DNA of 64,000 nt from Terebella lapidaria (taxonomy: Eukaryota > Annelida > Polychaeta > Terebellida > Terebellidae). Position 1 is the first letter of the stretch; each line of letters begins with the position of its first letter. The stretch spans positions 7,812,001 through 7,876,000 of the forward strand of contig OX424561.1 in NCBI GenBank assembly GCA_949152475.1. The letters are read 5' to 3'. Made by a program: the position numbers and the translations under genes. The notes beneath the pieces were generated by a model. It saw only the letters and a list, made by a program, of their open reading frames with translations. It was not told the origin of the DNA and did not search any database. This document shows, piece by piece, positions 58,625 to 64,000 of the stretch.

Positions 58625-60140
58625 ACAAGTCAGTCAAACTTTTCTGAAATTCTTCGAGTCAAATTCGTCTGACAGAGGTAATGTAAAGGGTATCAAATGC
58701 AAATTTCTCTTGACGTTTGTTGAGGATCTTGAAGTCAAACTTTTCTGACACTAATTACATGTCTTCAAAGTCCAACTTGCCTGTCAGTGTATTCTACACT
58801 CTCTGATAGTTGACAAATGTCTTCCACTTCAACATTGCCTCACATTTGCCATGCATTTTCCAAGCAAAACTGGCATCTAGTAGATCCAACTTCAAGCTTA
58901 CTAACTTGTCTGACAGTTTACAAATCAATTCAGAGTCAAACATTGAGTGATAGACTTACAATTACCAATCGTCCTTGAAGTCCTACTCGCCTGACAAAGT
59001 CTTTAGAGTGGTGTGTGTACCTGGCTGATGTTTGTCAAACGTATTCAGGTGAAACTCGCCTGAAAGGTATGAAACATCTTGAATGTCAAACTGGTCTGAT
59101 AGTTTTCATACGTATTCAAGTCAAACAGGTCTGATAGTTGTCAAACGTATTCAAGTCAAACTGGTCTGATAGTTGTCAGACTTCTTCAAAGTCAAACTCA
59201 TCTGATAGTTGTGAAACGTCTTCAAAGTCAAACTCATCTGATAGTTGTGAAACGTCTTCAAAGTCAAACTCGTCTAACAGTTGTCAAACGTCTTCAAAGT
59301 CAAACTCATCTGATAGTTGTGAAACGTCTTCAAAGTCAAACTCATCTGATAGTTGTGAAATGTCTTCAAAGTCAAACTCGTCTAATAGTTATCAAACGTC
59401 TTCAAAGTCAAACTCATCTGATAGTTGTGAAACGTCTTCAAAGTCAAACTCGTCTAATAGTTATCAAACGTCTTCAAAGTCAAACTCATCTGATAGTTGT
59501 GAAACGTCTTCAAAGTCAAACTCGTCTAATAGTTATCAAACGTCTTCAAAGTCAAACTCATCTGATAGTTGTGAAACGTCTTCAAAGTCAAACTCGCCTA
59601 ATAGCTATCAAACGTCTTCAAACTCAAACTCATCTGATAGTTGTCAAACGTCTTCAAAGTCAAACTCATCTGATAGTTGTCAAACGTGTTCAAAGTCTAA
59701 CTCGTCTGATACATGTAGTTGTCAAACGTCTTCAAAGTCAAACTTGTCTGATAGTTGTCAAACGTCTTCAAAGTCAAACTTTGTCAACTGTTCTCAGTGA
59801 GGTTTACAGTACAGTTGCTCTCTCAGTATTTCCAGCAATCTATTTACACTGGTTCATTGTGCGCTGAGGCACGGTGGATAGGATGAGAGGGAATATACTG
59901 TTTTGAATCCATGCTATTTCTTGTACTAGATTGCTATATCAACAGTCACATCCAACAGGAACTGTTTGAGCGTACATGTAGTTATTTTCGTATGCAATTT
60001 TGTTCCCACTTCCCTTTTCATGATATTCTACAACGTATCAGGTTAGTGTGTATGGGGTGGTCAGGATATCGAAAAAGTTTTCCAAATTCAAACTTGCCTG
60101 ACAGTTGTTAATTTATTCAAGGTCAAACTTGTCTTTGGGT
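58625..60140 (+). repeat. 36/72-bp minisatellite, right block
   Basis: The left part (58625-59130) resembles the diverged end of the left block. From about 59,130 to 59,790 it becomes a regular ~36-bp unit (TCTTCAAAGTCAAACTCATC and TGATAGTTGTGAAACG) with an alternating 72-bp dimer pattern (TGTGAAACG versus TATCAAACG). The 36-bp unit corresponds to the first half of the 72-bp unit. Because 36 is a multiple of 3, frames stay open by chance. Confidence 0.85.
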
Positions 60141-63100
60141 CTGCAACTTCATCAACAAACCTTTCTGAAGTCAACAACTATCTCCAAGGTGGAATTCACA
60201 ATATGTAACTGACAGTGGACTAGCATCTATAATAAATATCAACATTTGTCTGGTGGTCAATATTTTCAATAACTATTATATTAATAGTCAAACGTATACT
60301 TATGTGATATTGTACAAATATCTTCATGGTCAAGAAAATGAAAGGAAAAGCCCGTTTCTGTAAATTGGAATTATCTTTGATTGAGCCGGAGGGTAGGAGC
60401 GGGATGATGCCTTGGATACACAATCACTGTGACATTTCCGTGTGGGGACACACGATATGGCGGAATGTGGTCAAAGGGTCGGAATTAGCATTCAGCAAAG
60501 TGAGTGTTAGACCTCTCTTCATAAAACACGAGAGCAGATGGGACAATGGCGGCGGCTTCCACGAGCCACAAGGGTTCTGTAGTCGACGCCTTGGGTAGCG
60601 GGGCCGCTCAGTATTCTGACGACTGTCTAGCTGTCACTCTTGAAGCATGTTTATTGGCGGCAGGCGATCCCAGATCCCGCCACACTCACGCGACAGACAC
60701 AGGGGAATGGGAAACTCTTGTAACTGATCAAACTTTCAACGGGAGACAATTTTGGGGGCCTGTTTAGCAGTCCCCGAGGCGCGTCACGAGTCGAGCGAAG
60801 GCTGCCGACTCCCGCACGCCGGGGTTCCTCAGGAGAGCCGCGAGGTAGCGAGTGCCCCAGGGTCCACTGACGGCTCCTTGGCCGCCTCTTGCGGTCTCCC
60901 AGACACGTACGCGGGACCAGAGGTTCTAAGGGGACAGCTACAGGGACCCTAACGACAGACACGTCAAATTTTGATGTATTAAGCGGCAGCCGAGGTTATG
61001 GGAAGCATCTCCCGTTTTCATGTCAGGTTTGATGCGAACAGTCGCCGAAAACACTCGGAGAAAACGGCTTCTCAGAGGCCACAAATGCGGTAATTGGTAT
61101 TCATAGCCATGACATACGGCTCTCTTAGAATGGTCGGCCACGAACCGGGGACTCGCGGGGACAGCGGGGGTTGCTCCGTGCTGTCTGTGCCTCAGAAATG
61201 GAATTAATCCCCATGTCCCCCGGCCGACATACTAATCACCTCATAAGGCTACAAGTCGGCGTCGGACGGACGGACGTCTTGGCGATCTTGGCCATGAGGA
61301 CTCTCACCTTAGCCGGACACTCCGTGGCCCTAGCCTTGCCGGCTCCCGTCCCTCGCACAATTGGCTCTCTCATCGCACTAATATTCCTCCACTTCCGCCA
61401 TTATAACTCCGACCGCTCCATGATTGTCTCCTAGTTGTCTCACGATCACAGCAGAAATCACTGACCTCAGCGACGGCAAATAAACAGTTAGGCTCATTAT
61501 CGTGTATCAGATTTCATTATTAATTATGTGTGTGGTATTTAGAGTATCATAATAACAATCAATTGTTATTTAATTCTGATTGAAAAAAAGAGGATAGAAT
61601 AAGAGAACTTGTTTGTGCATGGAATCAATTTATAAAAAAGGGGTTTGCGAAGGAGAGATTCAAGTTTGCGGAGGTCAATTTCGCTCGTTGTCAGCCAATA
61701 TATCGTGCACTGTCATATGTCATTAGGCAACGCCTCGGATGTGACCCAAGTTTTATGTGGTCTGTACCCTAATCACGGCGCTCCGACCCTCTCCAGGCTC
61801 CCGGGGCCACGACGAGTGGTGTGCCGAGCCGGTTTTTGAGTCCTTGGAGTCAATTAGGGAGTGGAGTTATGCCTCCGGGAGTCGGACCGGCGGCGTGACT
61901 CGGGGACAGGGGCATTCCGTGCCAAGCCGGGGACAATTGTCCGCGGGGCTCCGGGACTTGGCGTGACCAGGGCACGTCCTTCATTATCGGGTCTCGGTGA
62001 AATGGCAGCAGCGAGTTTATGGCTGGGCGCTGCACGTCACGGAACCATTCAGTCGGGCGAATGGATGGTAGTGTGGACCCCGCTCCCCATCGCGCTGTGT
62101 CCTTGTGTGTGTGTGCCACGCTCGTTACGGGAGAATGTCCGAAACCAAAACTTTTCTAGCGGTGCCCCATCCCACCCCATCATATGAGACTGTTTCCAAT
62201 AGCATCTCACGCACATATCCATCTTTCCCCCGAAAAGTTGGAGCACATGTCGTGTTGGGGAAGTTAGACTCAATAAAATTTTGGAGTCGCACGCGTCACT
62301 TTCTGTATGACGTGGAGAGCGAGAGGATGTGGGATCCGTATCATCAACAACTTCTTTTGAACGACGTGTGTCGATGCATTCCAGTCAGGCACGAAACTCT
62401 GCAATCACAGTCCTGATGGCTTTGGTCGTGTGACATTGTAATTAAAGACTCGACAGTCCCAATCTAATGTGCATGACCTCCTGGTTCCTGAAAAGACTTT
62501 CCAGTGTCGTGGAACCTTGGTTCATGACACAAAACCTATTGAGGAAGTTTATATCGTTCACGTGATGTGGTATCTGAAATCCACGACACAAACACTGGCT
62601 GGAATTCTTGAATATGCATGGAAATATTGCATTTATTGTTGTCAGGATTTCTGTATCTGGTAGTTGACTAGATTCTTCGAAATACGTACTTTTCTCTAAA
62701 CAAATGCCAACAATCATTCGCCCCGCCACCCTTAAACTCTATTCGGGCATGAAAGTTTACCTCACCTACCAGATATTATTTACGGCATTTTACTTACCTT
62801 GCATGAAGTGCAAGTTGAGAGCGAAATGATGGGTTTCGAATATAGAAAATCTACCTAACTCATTGGTACACTGGGGTGACATAAGAAAAGCTACAGGATG
62901 TGCGTGTCGAAGATGAGAAATCTGATTTTTGTTGGAGTCTCTTGCTGTTGTCCAGAAACTCGATATGTTTCAGAGGAGTACGAACCTCTGCGTGACGTCG
63001 TCTGCTGCCCGCCAAAGGATTTTATTCTGCGCGGGAAAACAAGTCTCACCGTTCGTTAATTAGCGACAGTAGTCACAGGGTATATATATATATACAGAAG

Positions 63101-64000
63101 AACAAAAAAAATTTGTGGACAACTATTGTATTCAACCAGGTCCAGCTTAAATTCGTTTGTCACGTGATATATGCGTGCATGTAACAAAGAGTTGATTCTA
63201 AGTAAAATGAATCACGAGTCCGGGTTTCGGAAAAGAACCTGCACTTTTCCCGTTTGCGTGACTAATTTGCGGTTTAGTATGTGAAACTTTCCCAGTTCTC
63301 TTTTGTGTATGTATTATTTAGGCTAATAAACGCAAATGTTTTCATATTCAAGTCTGTCAGGAGACTGAAGTCTTGATGGCATACGACACACAAACTTATG
63401 TTTTTCCCCTCCAATAATATTCAATAGATGTATTTTTTTCTGTGACATACTCATAGCACTTTACAATTGCATACAATCAGAAATCCATGCATAAGAGATG
63501 GGTTTCTGATACAATCTTAGATGAGAACATAGAGATATACCGGTAGATTTCACAGTCTAGTACGAATCGTGAAGACAATTTTTATCAGATGTGTCTCGGA
63601 CATCCAGAAATACGCATGTTTAGAGTTAGTCGTGTATGGGCTTTCTAACGGTGACCTTGACATTCATAAGTGGTGACTTGTTGAGGCTTGGTCTCGATGT
63701 ATACTGGCCTGCACGTGAGTAAAGTTTCGGATGCTGCTGTTTTGATGACGTGACACACAATACATCATTCAGTTTTTGTCAGTTGTTTGATACCAAATAT
63801 TCTTTTAGTCACTTTCTGCCGGGCTCTGCCCGTTCAAATATTTGTACACCCCTGTGTGGAGGGAGGCATACACACGGTTGTTGATGGTCCGTGCATGACT
63901 TCTGCTTGTTGTGTAATCAGCACTTGCTCAGATAATGATCGGGGGAGAGATTTTTTTTCTCAATCTTTACAACCCTCTGACACCGATGAAAGAAGGGGAA
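60141..64000. other. Non-coding tail with a CpG-rich block
   Basis: 60,540-62,340 is markedly GC- and CpG-rich compared with its surroundings, with short AT islands such as TAATTAA, CAATTA and ATAATTA. No exon with splice signals and no known protein was found. The remainder is AT-rich. It could be a CpG island, or regulatory DNA for a gene beyond the window. Confidence 0.35.

Noticed and set aside
59138-59800. 220-codon open frame with Ser/Asn-rich repeats
   Set aside because: It is the 36-bp minisatellite read in frame; two frames stay open and there is no splice or start context. Not a gene.
60326-62729. Many short frames in the CpG-rich tail
   Set aside because: High GC lowers stop frequency; none shows a domain, a conserved motif or consistent splice sites.

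Overview
This is a window of animal nuclear DNA: AT-rich, with multi-exon genes using GT-AG introns, several DNA transposons and a LINE. Frequent ACATGTAC-type words, modules rich in AAGGTCA, and Helitron-like elements carrying internal satellites suggest a marine invertebrate, most likely a mollusc or another lophotrochozoan. That placement is an inference, and an invertebrate deuterostome is not excluded.

Layout. Positions 1-5600 hold a nested, hairpin-ended repeat (431-4850) and no gene. A minus-strand gene for the mitochondrial transcription factor TFB2M runs from about 10522 down to 6417 in nine exons, with small DNA transposons in its introns. Decayed repeat copies fill 10.8-13 kb. On the plus strand, 16582-27068 encodes a 1327-residue protein in 15 coding exons with the order MBD, PHD finger, F-box, leucine-rich repeats. 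It resembles KDM2/FBXL19 but carries a methyl-CpG-binding domain where those have CXXC. Next, also on plus, is a nine-exon Rab32/38-type GTPase (29481-35523) with a 205-residue N-terminal extension and His at the catalytic Gln position. It is convergent with TIMM9 (minus, three exons, 37259-36094). TIMM9 is divergent from TALPID3/KIAA0586 (plus, 38145 onward), the arrangement known in human. Only the N-terminal eight exons of TALPID3 were found; the rest is not visible in the window.

From 41.8 kb to the end I find no further host coding exon. There are GC-richer unique blocks (about 43-49 kb and 60.5-62.3 kb), a large 72/36-bp minisatellite (51.5-60.1 kb), and inside it an apparently complete LINE (53558-58624, minus). 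Its ORF1 and ORF2 lie in one reading frame separated by a single UAG.

Themes. TFB2M and TIMM9 serve mitochondrial transcription and inner-membrane protein import. TALPID3 is a centrosome/cilium protein and Rab32-type GTPases act on lysosome-related organelles. The MBD-PHD-F-box-LRR protein is a candidate ubiquitin-ligase adaptor directed to methylated chromatin. All exon joins were worked out by hand from splice signals; for the four complete genes they give a continuous frame whose total length is a multiple of three.
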